From the NCBI GenBank assembly GCA_008694505.1, contig VZDJ01007755.1:5854936-5918935 (forward strand): a stretch of 64,000 nucleotides of DNA, written 5' to 3'. A model generated the notes under the pieces. It searched no databases, was not told where the DNA came from, and saw only the letters and a list, made by a program, of their open reading frames with translations. A program made the translations under genes and the position numbers. How positions within the stretch are numbered: the stretch's first letter is position 1; each line of letters begins with the position of its first letter. Of this stretch, positions 35,428-48,000 are shown piece by piece. This DNA is from Cyanoderma ruficeps. Its lineage: Eukaryota > Chordata > Aves > Passeriformes > Timaliidae.

Positions 35428-36985
35428 GAATCACAGATTCACAAAATATGCTGAGTTGGAAGGGACCCATCAGGATCATCGAGTCCAACTCCTGGCCCTG
35501 CACAGACAACGCAGGAGTCACACCATGTGCCTGAGAGCATTGTCCAAAAGCTTCTTGAACTCTGACAGGTTTGGTGCTGTAACCACTTCCCCGGGGAGCT
35601 TGTTCCAGGGCCCAGCCACCCTCTGGGTGAAAAATCTTTTCCTGATATCCAAAATAAACCTCCCCTGACTCAGCTTCATGCCATTTCCTTAAGTCCTGTC
35701 ACTGGTTAGGCGAATAAAGGTATCTGTACCTGCCCTTCCACTTCCCCTCATAAGGATGCTGAAGACCACAATAAGGTCTCCCTATCTCCTCCAGGCTGAA
35801 AAACCAAGTGACCTCAGCTGGTCCTCATGTGGCTTCCTCACATATCCCTTCACCATCCTCATCCTCCTTTGGACATTCATTAATAGCTTAACAGCTTTAT
35901 ATTGTGGCACCCAAAACTGCCCCCAGCACTCGAGGTGAGGCCCCCCAGTGCACAGCAGAGAGGGACAATCCCCTCCCTTGCCCACCTGGTGATGCTGTGC
36001 CTGATGCCCACCAGGACAGGGTTGGCCCTCCTGGCTGCCAGGGCACTGCTGACTCATGTTCAGCTTGCCATCCACCAGGACCCCAGGTCCACAGCACTTT
36101 CCTCCAAGATCTTGTTCCCCACACTATTCACACAATGAGGGTTACCCCACGCCAGCTGCAGAAACCTTGTTAAATTCCATAGGTAGACTCCCTGTCTTCA
36201 AGGGAGCCAACTGCTCCTCCCGTTTATTGTTGTAAGTATTCCTTCAAGTCCTGTATCCACATTGTTAATGAAGCTGTTGAAGAGCACAAGGCCGAGGATG
36301 GAGCCCTGCAGAACCCCAGTAGTGACAGGTCACCAGTCTGATGTCACCCCGTTCACTGTAACCCTTTGTGCCTGACCTGTGAGCCAGTTGCTCACCCATC
36401 ACATGGAGTGTTTATCCAGCTGAGCGCTGGATATTTTGTTAAGAAGGATACTGTGACAGACTCTGCTCAAAAGCTCTGCTGAATTCTGAAAAGATTTCAT
36501 TAACAGGCTTTCCTAGATCAGCTTGGTGGGTTGCTCAATGATAGAAGGAAATCTGGATTGACAAGCAAGACTTTCTCCTCATCACCATGCTGAATGTGAC
36601 TAATGACTGCATTATCCTCCAGGTGATTTTCAGTACCTCCCAGAATAATTTTTGCCATGATGCTACTGGGCACTGAAGGGAGACTGACAGGCCTGTAGTT
36701 TCCAGGATTCTCCTTCTTGCCTTCCTTGAAAACTGGGACATTTGCCAGCTTTCAGTCAGCTGGGACTTCTCCAGATCACCAAGTCCACTCAAAAATCATC
36801 CAGAGAGGCATTGCAGTGACATCAGATAACTGTTTGAGGATTGAACCCCATCAGGCCCCATAGATTAGCCGGGATCCAGCTGGAGCAGCAGATCCTGAAC
36901 AAGTTCAGAGTCAGCTGGGAGTTGATTATTCTCACAGTCATGGTCCTTGAGCTCTGGGCACTGAGATCCTCTGTGTTTTTTGGCT
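35428..36985 (-). mobile_element. CR1 LINE, 5'-truncated, ~1.55 kb, antisense on + (same sense as CLVS1)
   Basis: The + strand shows the reversed CR1 3' end: GAATCACAGATTCACAAAAT, GTTGGAAGGGACCCATCAGG, ATCGAGTCCAACTCCTGGCC and GGGGAGCTTGTTCCAGGGCC. It then runs into reverse transcriptase sequence, with AATGAAGCTGTTGAAGAGCAC, CCTGCAGAACCCCAGTAGTG and GACAGGCCTGTAGTTTCCAG. The frame is broken. Its sequence is better preserved than the other copies, suggesting a younger insertion, and the 3' region differs from the 17090 copy, so it is probably another CR1 subfamily. Confidence 0.93.
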
Positions 36986-37734
36986 GTAGAAATTAACATA
37001 AGGCAAATACTATTTGGAAGAAGCACCCTACCCTAGATTTCATCTGGCTTTTGTGTATCTAGCACAAACATTTAGTTCAAGGAAAGCAGTCACATTCTAG
37101 GTATGTGCAAGTAAGTTTACACGTTGATTGGGGGGGGATTGTATGCTCTAGCACTGAGCCTAGGACTAAGACTTGTTCTTATTTTAGAAGTACTGCTACC
37201 TGTTTTAGCTGCATTAACATTTTATTCAGAGGACTTCACAACCACATTTCAAATTTTTAAGATAATCTGCTTATGGTTTTTGAAAAGGTGTGTGTATATT
37301 TAACTGCACTTTAACCTCCTATTGAAAAATAAGTTGCAGTAAGACACCAAAGTATCTTTGCCCTGACTAGTCTTTGTAAATTGCAACCATCTTTGCATTC
37401 AAAGCACCCTTTTGCACAGTTTAAACCATTTTGATTTAAAATGGTAAATGGGCAGTACCCAACTTGCCTTGTTTGGCCAGCAGGGTTTAAGCTTTGGCCC
37501 TGTCAATGCAGTGGATACTGTTCTGGTGGTATCCCATGGCCAGCAGAAGTTGTTCCTGTCACCTGACAAAAGCATTTCTGTTTTGCTGTCTTTCCATATC
37601 AATAGGTTCAAATACTTGATGGGGTGGAGTAGCAGAACACAAAAGAATCATCTCAGCGATACTCAGTGACAGAAGAGGCAACAGACATAGATGGAAATAC
37701 TGGAACTTCCATGGGTTTTTTTTTTTTACTAGGG

Positions 37735-37912
37735 AATGTTTAAACACTGAAACTAATTGCTCAGAGAGGTTGCAGAGTCTTCGTGCTTAGAGATATTCAA
37801 AATCCAGATGGACACAATCCTGGACAACCTGCTCTAGCTGACCCTGCACTGAGCAGGGGATTGGGTAGAAGATCTCCAGAGGTTTCTTCTTCAACCTTTT
37901 TGTGATTCTGTG
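37735..37912 (+). mobile_element. CR1 LINE 3' end, ~180 bp
   Basis: GAGATATTCAAAATCCAGATGG, GACAACCTGCTCTAGCTGACC and AGAAGATCTCCAGAGGTTTC end at TTTTGTGATTCTGTG, the typical last 180 bp of a CR1 element including a terminal repeat unit. Confidence 0.92.
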
Positions 37913-40900
37913 CCCACAGAAATACCAGCTTTTCTGAACCATCCCAATTCATCTTTCTCTATCCTGACAGGGCAACTATTTTCTTTACAAGTCAATTATG
38001 CCTTTGGGGTGTCAGCCTTGACAGGGTGGATGACATTCAGCTGCTAAACATAGATCTCTACAGCCATTTAAGGCACCGTAGGGCATCCAAAACAACTGAT
38101 TAGATAACTGAAGGTTATGGCTCTGAGTTTTATAAAAGGCTTGTAGAGGACTCATGTCCTTCTGGAGTAACAGATGGAGGCCAAGAGGCCACCATACTGC
38201 CTAAAACCATTTAATTATACTTTGCAGGATGAATGCAGCTACTTTGTAATGTTCAAGAAATGTCCAAGTCATTTTGACCTGAGCTAGATATGAACTAATC
38301 ATCTAAGCAGGAAAAAGAAATTGCATTGGCCTTCTCCTGTCAATACATTTTAGTCACATGTGTTTTGATTCATCTCATCATCAGACATCTATGGTCACTC
38401 TGTGCTATAAATGGCAGAGAAATAAACATTCTCAGGGTGCTATTCATCTGTCTTGTTCTAAACATATGGTATAAACATATGATTCATGGGTTACCTACAT
38501 TCAAGTCCCTGCTCTGATGAGTTCTCATCTGTTAAAACCAGGGAGAACAGATTACACGACTTATGATGCAATGTTTCCTATATATCATAGCCACAACTGC
38601 CTCACACCTTCCATATTCACCTTCACTATATTACTTTCAGTTCTCACCAGAAATGTGACACTTGTCCTGTGTGTTCTGCAACTCTGGAATTATAAATGAG
38701 TATATTGAATTCAAAATCTTCTGGTTTCCTTCCTTTCTCAGCTAAAAATTCTGAGTAACCAGTTTGAAAGATACTTGGCTGCGGAAGGTCTGGTTGACTT
38801 AAATTTTAACACAAGTAGACAATTGTTTGTATCACACAGATAGGGTCACTGCCCTCAGCTGGCAGACATTGTGCCTGTCTTTCTTTAACATGATCCCTGT
38901 GGGAGACTTAGCTCCTGTAAGGGTACATGATCACAGAGGACTAGGAGCTAAATCTGAAGTAATTAAAAGAAAAGTCAATGTCCACAGACTTTACCAATCT
39001 AGATTCCAAGGCTAGGTAATCTTGCTTAGGAGAACAAAATGAAAATAGAAAGAGAAATGAATTTTCAGTCTCACTTCTGAACCCTAGGTACCATTTGAGT
39101 GTGGTCCATTTAAAGCGTCAATCAACCCCCCATGGTTGTTTTACTGTTCAGCAAGAATATTTGGAAGTCTGGAAAATCAACAATACCCAGCTGTTTCTCC
39201 AGCAGGCTGGCCATATATTTCAAATGACAGCACTGCATAGGTATGTACATCAGTGTCTAAGAGAACAGATGGCTTTATGTGTGTGGCCACTTTTATGCAA
39301 CTCTCTCCAATTCAGCCAAAAACCATGTAAGAAGACTGGATGAAGACCTCCTAGCTGTGCTGTTTTCAGAAGGCTCTTCCCAGAGTTTAACTGCAGTCAA
39401 TCAGATCGCAGGAACTGATTTTTGTTTGGTATCAGTTTTGTTTCCAATAAAAAATACAGTACAAAATCCTGGGCTGAACTAACAGTAAGTGCCAGTGTAT
39501 CACAGCGTGTTTATCTTAAGAGACATCCTCCAATTCTCTGATCCCTCATTTTATGCTCTTCTTCACAGGAATGCTGATGTGATGCAGCCCACAGGAGTGA
39601 GGCTGTCTTTGTGCTGGGATTCCTTTCAGGGGGTTTGTGAAAGAAAGAGGAGGGTGGAATGTTTTCTTCCTTAAATTCAGGAAGCTTCAAGCTCTCAGAG
39701 TGACACGCTGCAGATCACGCTGAGTGACTGTTTTCTACCTATTGCCACCCATCTGCTCATTTCCCTTAAATTCCATTCACATTTCACAAGTACCTTAGGG
39801 CTGTTCATCTCCCAATTATTCATTCCCTTTACGGAACATTGTAAGTATTTTTTTTTTAAATCACACTTGTGAATGTTTGTGCTGACAAGGTCTGAGGGAC
39901 ATTTCTTTCTCTGCCTTTCTCCCTCCAACAGACTGTAGAGGGGGATGCAGTACCTCAGGGTGTGCTCTGCAACACACCTCACTCCAGTGTATGGCTTCAC
40001 TGGGTGGAAAAGACAAGGCTTTCTCCTTGGTATCACAGAAACAGTGCAGATTTACAGGTGTGAAGTAGTTGTTGCAAAAGGAATCTTTTGTTATTGAAAG
40101 TTCTTGGAAAGGAAATGATTCCCAGGTGGTGTGGGCAGATGAAGCAAGCCCTGCTCAGCAGTGCACAACACCAGTGCAGCAGCCAGGGCATGTGGTTCTC
40201 TGCCCAGGCTCACAAGCCCTGCTCAAATCCCTTGCCAATGCAATTTTACAGCTTCTGCCCTGGTGTTGGCTCACAGCTCTGCATTAAAACAGCAGAGTAT
40301 TGTGCCACAGAGACCTGCCCAGAGGGGCAGCTTTGGTACACCAACCGCAGCACTGCAAAGAGATGCAGCAGCATCAATGTCCCAGGTGGGCTGGGAATGA
40401 TCCACCGGCATGATAAATCAGGAGCAAGAGCAGTATGAAAACTCTGGCATAATCTCGCTGCCAAGGCTCAGCCCTCAGGACAGTGGTGCCAAGCTGCTGC
40501 ACTTCCCAAGTGGAAGCTGACTCTGTGGCCACTGTGCCGGCAGTGACCATCTTTCTCCCTGGTGGTGAGCACACCCCAGTGAGAAGTCTCGGAGTAGTTG
40601 CCTCACTAAAGAGGCAATCGCTGCAAAGCAAACCCCAGCACAAGACCCCTCATCCTCCCTGTGCCCGCCAGCTCTCACATGCCCCTTTGTTCCTGAGAGC
40701 TGGCCACAGCTGCTTCTCTCCACCACAAACCCTGAGCACAGCTCTCTGCAGGGTGTGCACACACACGGATGGGGATGACACTGCACCACTGCCTGAGCAC
40801 CCAGTCCTGACCCATCCCTCAGCCCACACTACTCTCCAAAGATGCAGTGCACATTCTTTGGCACTTGCTGTAAAAACAGCTTTCTGATGGGCTATGACAA

Positions 40901-41601
40901 GTTCTCAGCTTACTGCAGACACTCTGAATTGAATAAACATACAGAAATGCTAAAGTATATGACACAGCACATATAGTCTCATGCCTTCAGGCCACTGAGA
41001 CCCAGATGGAACCAGAACATATGCAGAGCAAATGAAGCCAGACTCCTCTGGCAGGGCCTATCCCTGAGAAATTCAGACAGGAGTTGGTCTGTGCCATCAG
41101 CCTTGGAATTAGGGTGCACATCTCAGTCTTCTTTCATCAATGTGGATTTGCCTGATATCTCCTGCTTCGAAGTGTTCTGAGCTTCTGTGTCAAGATCCTG
41201 CCTCAGTCCAGGACAGGGGAAAGGCATGGGTGGGAGCTTTCCCTGTCCATTTCCTTTCTCTGCTGTAGACTGAGTTTTCCACATGCTTTTTTTCTCATAG
41301 AAGGAATGGGAGCACCTGCTTCAGATAGGAGTTCCTGGAAGACCCTTAGTCCTCTGGGATCCAATATGTCACCTATCACATGGTAAGCCTAGTCACAGGA
41401 TCAAACAAAGACAACACTGCAGCACCAAACACCAGTTTACATCAGTTTCAGAAAAGCTATTACGAAATGTGCAGAATTTGATATCTAAAAAAAGAATTTC
41501 AGGGCAGGTAATGAAAAAAAATTTCTCCTCACACATTATGAATATTCACACATGAACACAAATGCACTCGTCATGACCACTCATGCTTTTCCTGCTTACC
41601 C

Positions 41602-41823
41602 CCATTTCCTTGACCAGCAAGCCCTCTGTCTAGCCCAACAGTTCAGACAATCCAGTCCTTTACTCCTGCCTCATGTTTTAGTCTGCCTTTTTTATCTCCC
41701 ATTCCAGTGACTCCAGTTCTCAGCATCTCAAACAGGTCTGCCACTGAGTCTGTCAGTCTCTTCACTGCTGTGTGGCAATAATAGGGAGGACAGAACACTG
41801 AGAGCAAAGGGGATCAGTCTTTC
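41602..41823 (+). repeat. Diverged direct duplication, copy A
   Basis: This stretch resembles 42658-42867 in the same orientation. Shared blocks in order include CCATTT-CTTG-CCA-CAAG, CTAGCCCA, AGTCCTTT, TTCAGTCTGCC/TTTAGTCTGCC, CCCAT-CCAGTGAC, CAATA-AGGGAGGA and GAGAGCA followed by TCAGTCTT. I do not recognise it as CR1 or as an LTR. Confidence 0.7.
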
Positions 41824-42657
41824 TACTTCCCCATCATACATCAAAACTTTCCTGTCCTTCAGGAACAGCACTACAACACTACAGAAAACAACCCTGCAGA
41901 TGTACTATTTGGAGTGGAAAGTCAAGCACCACCACAGTGTGAAGAGCCAAATTGTAGGTTGTGGGAGCAGCACTTGGCCAGGTGTGTGTGGGTGTTGAGA
42001 CCTGTGCATTGCACCCTGGCTCCAGGAGCACACTTTGTTCTTTCTTTGTTCTTTCCTCCCTCAGTGCTCAGCATACACAGTGCTTTGCTAGTAAGTGGCT
42101 TTCCGTATTGCTTTCTTGTGGGGATTCAGCGTGTGGCTCCGTGACACATTTGCTGCATGTTAGTCCAAACCTGCTCTGAAGATAGCCTTTTTAAATTCCC
42201 TCCTGACTCTTCTGTGGAATTTATCAATGTAGTACTTGTGTGCCTCTTAAATGGTAACTCATTTACTGCCATGGCATGACTGTGAGAGTCAGGTTTCTTT
42301 TAATTTTCATTTTGCATGTGAAGAGCTGAAATGCAGTGAGATTAAGGTACAAGTATTCTTCTAATGGGGTGCCCAGTGCTGAGGGCCTGATTTTGCAGAG
42401 CCCTCAGCCTTAAGTGGCAGCTTGTGTGTTCAAAGCACATGTCCCATGGATTTCTGTTGCAGGCAAGTGCTGAGCATTTCTGGAAATTAGACCCCAAAGT
42501 CTATAGCTTGACAGGTTGAAAATAAGCAATGTGCAATCTCACCATCTGTGTGAAGTTCAGCTTAAGCTACTTGTCAGGCTGACACAGGGGCTCAGGGGCA
42601 GAGGGAGAGCAGGATCTGCTTCCCAAGGGTTGCACCCAACAGATCTGGTCTCCGTCA

Positions 42658-42867
42658 GCCATTTGCTTGCCCACCAAGTGTGTGTCCTAGCCCACCTGCT
42701 TCGAGTCCTTTGTGCCTACCTCATCTTTCAGTCTGCCCTGTGGCTCCCATCCCAGTGACCCAAGTCTGCAGTATCCCAGATGGGTTCACCACTAAATCCT
42801 CTTCTCTCCAATTCTCCTGCCAATAGCAGGGAGGAGGAAGCCCTGAGAGCATAAGGTGTCAGTCTTC
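42658..42867 (+). repeat. Diverged direct duplication, copy B
   Basis: Partner of 41602-41823, offset by about 1.05 kb. Similarity fades outside these limits on both sides. It is either an old local duplication or two copies of an uncatalogued dispersed element. Confidence 0.7.
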
Positions 42868-44569
42868 CAAATCCTGGCTCCATGTCTTGCCATAGATGGG
42901 CCTAGTGCAGGGACAAGTGTGACCACAAATAAAAGCTGTAATTACTAAAGCCCTCCACTCCCCACGGCCTAGGCAGGAGATGCACATTGTGGGCATTGAA
43001 CCATCAACTCAAGCTGAACAAGGTTATTTATATAGGGAGGCCAAGCTAAAGCGTGAGGCAATCCGTGGGGCCATTAAATGCTAAAATTAAATATGTTTCT
43101 ACAGGGCATGTGTGAATTGCCCTTTCAAAGGCTTGTAACTCAGCCACATGTAGGCGGATTTTTCACAGGACAGCAAAAGACATAAGCAGTGTAAAACCAT
43201 TTGTTTTATTAAGTGTCACGTCTCTAATCTAAACTACTAAACTTTTGGCAAATTTATAGCCAGTTGAAGACATAATTTACAACACAATATTTTAGGCAGC
43301 CTGAACAGCACTGGTTCTGCCATTCCCACCTCTAGCCTGTGCTTGTGCACCCATGCACTGGGAATCGAGTGCTGCAAACAGATGAAACTAAACCCACACT
43401 GTCAATGCCCCAAGAGAGAAACCAATTTCCTCCTTGCCCCAGGGCATCCTCAGTACCAAGCTACCCATCCCTCCTGTCCTTGGTTCAGCCGTGGCTTTGC
43501 AACTCACTTGGCTTCTCTCACTAGGAGTTCCTGAGGATATTCTGCAGCATGTCCCCTGTGGCCTCCCTAGGACCTGCTAATGTGCCAGATCTACCAGTTG
43601 CTTTTTTTTCATTTCTTTCTGATGTACTCAGTGGATTCTGTTTAAAAGTTATAAAACTGTTTAACAGCTAACACTCTATATTACTAGAGAATGCATAGAT
43701 TGGATGATATGCATGTCCCTGGGATACTTGCTTTACTACCAGTATGTGTCTCATTCATCATCTGTGTATGGGGGAAGCATTTCTGCAGAAGCATTCAGAA
43801 ATTCTCCTTTGTTTGAAGTAATTAATAAAAAAATAGTGAATGTAAGCCTTGCGTCGTAGGTCTCATGTATTATAGAGCTATTTTGTCACAGGTTTTTCCC
43901 TTTTCCCCCAACACAAGTGGAAATGCACCCCAGCTACCAGCAGAGCAACCCAGGTGCCATCCATGGGCAGTGGGAAGTGTTCACACGTTTTCATACTGAT
44001 TTTTATTTGCTGGTATTTTACTACTCCTGCAGTAAATTGGTGCTGACTGTGAACCGGCATAAAACATGACCCATAAAAGCAGAAACATATGGTGAAGGAA
44101 CATTAAGGTCACACTAAGGATAACAACTAGAAAGGTCTGCCTTGCACAGCCCAGCTGGGCATATGGAGAAACAAGTCTGAATAAATAAAAACCTTACATA
44201 AGTCACCCCCATGAATGGCCCCTTTTGGTTCTAAAACTGTTCCAGTCAGCATTAGTGTGGACCAGTTGTAATATCCTTCTTTCTGGAAGCAGGATCCCAT
44301 TTCTGAGAAACAGCAATTAGTTTCAGCAGTGAGTTCATTTGAATATCAGGGCTTTTGAAAACACACACATCAGGAAGCAATAATGGCTAAACCCTCATCT
44401 GTACTTTAAAATCCTTTCACTCTAATCTGGGACATAAAAATCCACATGCTCTAACTCAACATCATGGGGCAATGGGGAAATGCATTCCACCAGGCTTTTT
44501 CTGCGGCATTTTTAAAATGCATAATATGGGGGGCTTTTGACGAACCACTAGTTGGGACATTGAGTCTTT

Positions 44570-44833
44570 GGGTGCTAAAGTCCATTAGGAAACAGCCTCA
44601 AGTTGTGCCAGGAGAGATTTAAATTAGATATTAGGAAAAAAAATGTTTACTGAAGGGGTTCCAACATTGGAACAGGCTTCCCAGGGAAGTGGTGGAGACA
44701 CCATTCCCCGGAGGTATTTAAAAGGTGTGTAGATGTAGTGCTTAGGCACAAGTGGTGAACTTGGGTTAATGTTGGACTTGATGATCTTAAAGTTCTTTTC
44801 CAACCTAAATTATTCTACAGTTGTATGATTCTT
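44570..44833 (+). mobile_element. CR1 LINE 3' end, ~260 bp
   Basis: CAGCCTCAAGTTGTGCCAGG, GATATTAGGAAAAAAAATG, CCCAGGGAAGTGGTGGAGAC and GTTGGACTTGATGATCTTAAAG end at TTGTATGATTCTTT. This is the 3' region of another CR1 subfamily, recognisable by its GATGATCTTAAAG tail. Confidence 0.94.
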
Positions 44834-45075
44834 TAAGTTTTTATTTTACAGCAGAAAAACATAATGGTGTCTTAATGCACAGATTGTACATGTTCATAAT
44901 TAGTGTGCTTGGCTCTACTTTAAAAGTTTTACCGTAACTCTGAATTTACAGAGTCCCTGATAAGCTTGACTCAGTGCTAGTAATGTCCCTTCAACCCATG
45001 TTATCCTAAGAATAATTTTCAACTCCAAATTTGAATAAAGTTTTCATTAATTAAATTTTGATTAAATAAGCTTGA

Positions 45076-45097
45076 CTAAACAACCCAGGTTGTTTAG
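45076..45097. repeat. 10-bp perfect inverted repeat
   Basis: CTAAACAACC, two bases (CA), then GGTTGTTTAG. It is a small palindrome within the CLVS1 intron with no evident function. Confidence 0.8.
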
Positions 45098-48000
45098 CCA
45101 GGATATATATCTAATTGTTAGGTAAAATTTCATTTGCATGGCAATTTCAAATTGCAGTAGCTTTTCAAACCTGTTTGAACTTTCAGCAGGTTAAAAGCTA
45201 GTGCTCCTTTGATACTGGGAGGGCAGAGAAGGAACATTCAGCTCCCAGGCTGTGCTTGGTACCTGTGCAGGGACATGACCCAGATGCAGCTGAAGGAGGG
45301 CAGTTCTTGTAAAGAAAAGTGACACAGAGAGAGAACATGCTGCTGCAGCTTACTTGTTGCTGCCGGACCCGAGTGTAAGAGAAAGGGTGACAGTGGAGAA
45401 TAAAGGAAACTTCAAAGAATGGAGCTCTTTCACATCTTCCCCAGTCACTGAATCCATCCCTTCACCTGGGGATGCTCACCCACTGCTTTTAGGTACCCAG
45501 ATAGCTACAAACGTGGATCTCTTACTGTTGGGAGAACGGGGCTAAAAAACTGTGCCCTATTGGCACACTGATACGCTGAGAGCAGTCTCTGACTCTTTAA
45601 CTGCTAGGCTTAACCATCCACCATAACTATTCGTTAAACTGCGCACCCAGATAAAACCTCCAGCTGTTCCTAAAAACAACACCTCATCAACAAAAACCAG
45701 CATGAATGCCTCAGGCAAATGCTTTGCTTTTGTATGAGCTCCCTGTTGACTAAAGACCCCTTTCTGACCATCAGAGATCACAGAAGACTTGGCCACAGCT
45801 GAAAGGGAGGTGATATTCTTCCCTGTGCTCCAAATTTTTGCGTCATTTACATTGCTCTGAAATCCCAAAGCTCTTAAGTGACAGGATTCGTGGATGGATA
45901 CAGACCCTTCAGAAGAAGGGTCTGTTGCCATTGCTGCCCCCAGGATTGTCTAATGGATGCAGCCAGGCTTTCAGATTAAACTAAGTCTGCTGTATTAATG
46001 CTGGTTTTCATGTTTACCGCCTTGCCCCTTTCAGACTTCACTGGGCTAAATCTTAATAAACATACATTCTGAGTGGATTTTTATTATTGTTGCTTCCCCC
46101 TCCCCCACCCCGGTCATTAAGACTCATTATGTGGAGTCATCAGCTGTTTTGCTTTGTATCCCATCTGTTCATACAGTACTTGGGATCCTAGATAATACTG
46201 CAGATGGGAGTGCCATTTCCACTATTTTGATTTTGCTCCAGTGGGACTTCACGTGGCCACTAGTGGAAAAATTGCAATGGCTTTGATTAAAGTTTTTCCG
46301 TATTATAGACACTTGTCAAATATCAAAATTTTCAAGATCATGCTACTCACTAGAGTCAGTGGCAGTCTTTCTCTAAGAGGATTTTCCATCCTTTCCCCAT
46401 CTACAACACCTCCATTCTCTGAAGTCAACAAGGACTCTTTCTTGAGAACAAATCTTGTGCAAGTTCAAGTCACAGGGAAAACCACTCCTGTCTGTGACTG
46501 GGAAGAAAATAATGTTCTGGTTCCATTGCTGTTAAATGGAGCAGAAATTGGAATCTAATGAGACTTTGCTATGCAAGTTTAATCTCCTGTAACCCCTTCA
46601 CATTAGTCTTTCACTCCTGTATCTGTTAGATTGTTGTACTAGCCCGCTGTTTCTGGCCTCTGGTGACTAGCAAATAAACTCTGATTTGCAGCCAAGGTAT
46701 ACCTTGATCAACTTACACCCATTTGATCTCATGCTTAATGCCTAAATTGTCCTTTTTCTCAAATACTTGTTCTCTCTCCCCAGATTTTATTCCCTTCAAA
46801 TCCATTTCAATCTTCACTCTCTTGAAGCTAAACAAACTTCTAGATCTTCTTGCTGGAAAATATGCTGTCTGCTCTCCTCATCCTCCTCACCACTCTCAGG
46901 TGAACTTGTTTCAATTTACATGCACCTGCCGTGGTGACAGGAGCCAAAGCACTGCTGTCAGTCCTAAAGCCAACCTACAGGCAGGTACCTTCTCCAGGTT
47001 CAGCCCCTCTCACTGCTGCTTGATGCTTCTTTTTCTCCTGGTCTGCATTTGGAGATTTATTTCAGTTCTCAGTCTGGCCTCAGGAACATCTTGAAAATGT
47101 CGTCCTGCTCCCCTCTGCATTAATTTGCTAATATAGGTTAGGTGGCTATGACAGTATTTTGGTCAGTTATTCTCTGATTTCATTTCCTGCCAGTTTTCTA
47201 CCAGATCTGTAATTCATATCTTGATTTCTCAGCCTCTCAGCTACTAAAATTGTGAGACACTGTTTTTGGGGTAGGTGCCAAGGGTGAGCTTCTCTCCATG
47301 TGTAAAGGGTGGTGGCATTTCATTTCACGGGGACACTTCTCCGTGGTCACAGTGCAAGACTCTCAGCTGTTATAGCAACCCTGAGCTCAAAGATTCCAGA
47401 TGCTTTAACACTCTGCTGGTCCAGTGGCGGCTTTAGCAAGGATGGGCTTGTGTGGCTTTATAGCAGGTGGGCACAAAACCAGGAGGGGCTGCAGCTCTGC
47501 ACCTTGTCATGCAGCAGGACAGTGCCACAGGGGGAACAACCACTGCAGTTTCAGCCTCCTGGGTAAATCCAAGTCTCATAAGCTCTGCCCTCCACTGCAG
47601 CTGGTTACTGGGCAGGTAAACCTGCAGTGATATCTGGGAAGTCAGGGAGGAAAGGTCCCGTACTTGTTCAGGCTTTTCAGCCTTAAATTGCAGAAACACA
47701 AGAAGGCTCAGTCTTTGCCTATTTGCCCCTTTCAGAATATGACCAGTAAAGAAAATGTCAGTGACCTTGACCTTTATTTTTTGTTAAACCAATTATCTGA
47801 TCAGAGAAACACAAAATGAACATATTATCTAAGTGTATGACATGAAAGGAAGAGCAGAGGAGAGATTTTCATTAAAACTAGAAATTGTTTTAAGAAGGGA
47901 AAGAAATGATAGAACAATTGTGAGGGAGTTATATTTAAGATGAAGAATAATGTTAGAAGATCACCTATGCCTAGTGCAAACCTCTCTGGAGTACCCAGGA

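Noticed and set aside
46241..46558. 105-codon + strand frame, possibly a novel gene
   Set aside because: No similarity, no splice or polyadenylation context that stands out, and it lies inside a CLVS1 intron; a length near 100 codons occurs by chance in 64 kb.
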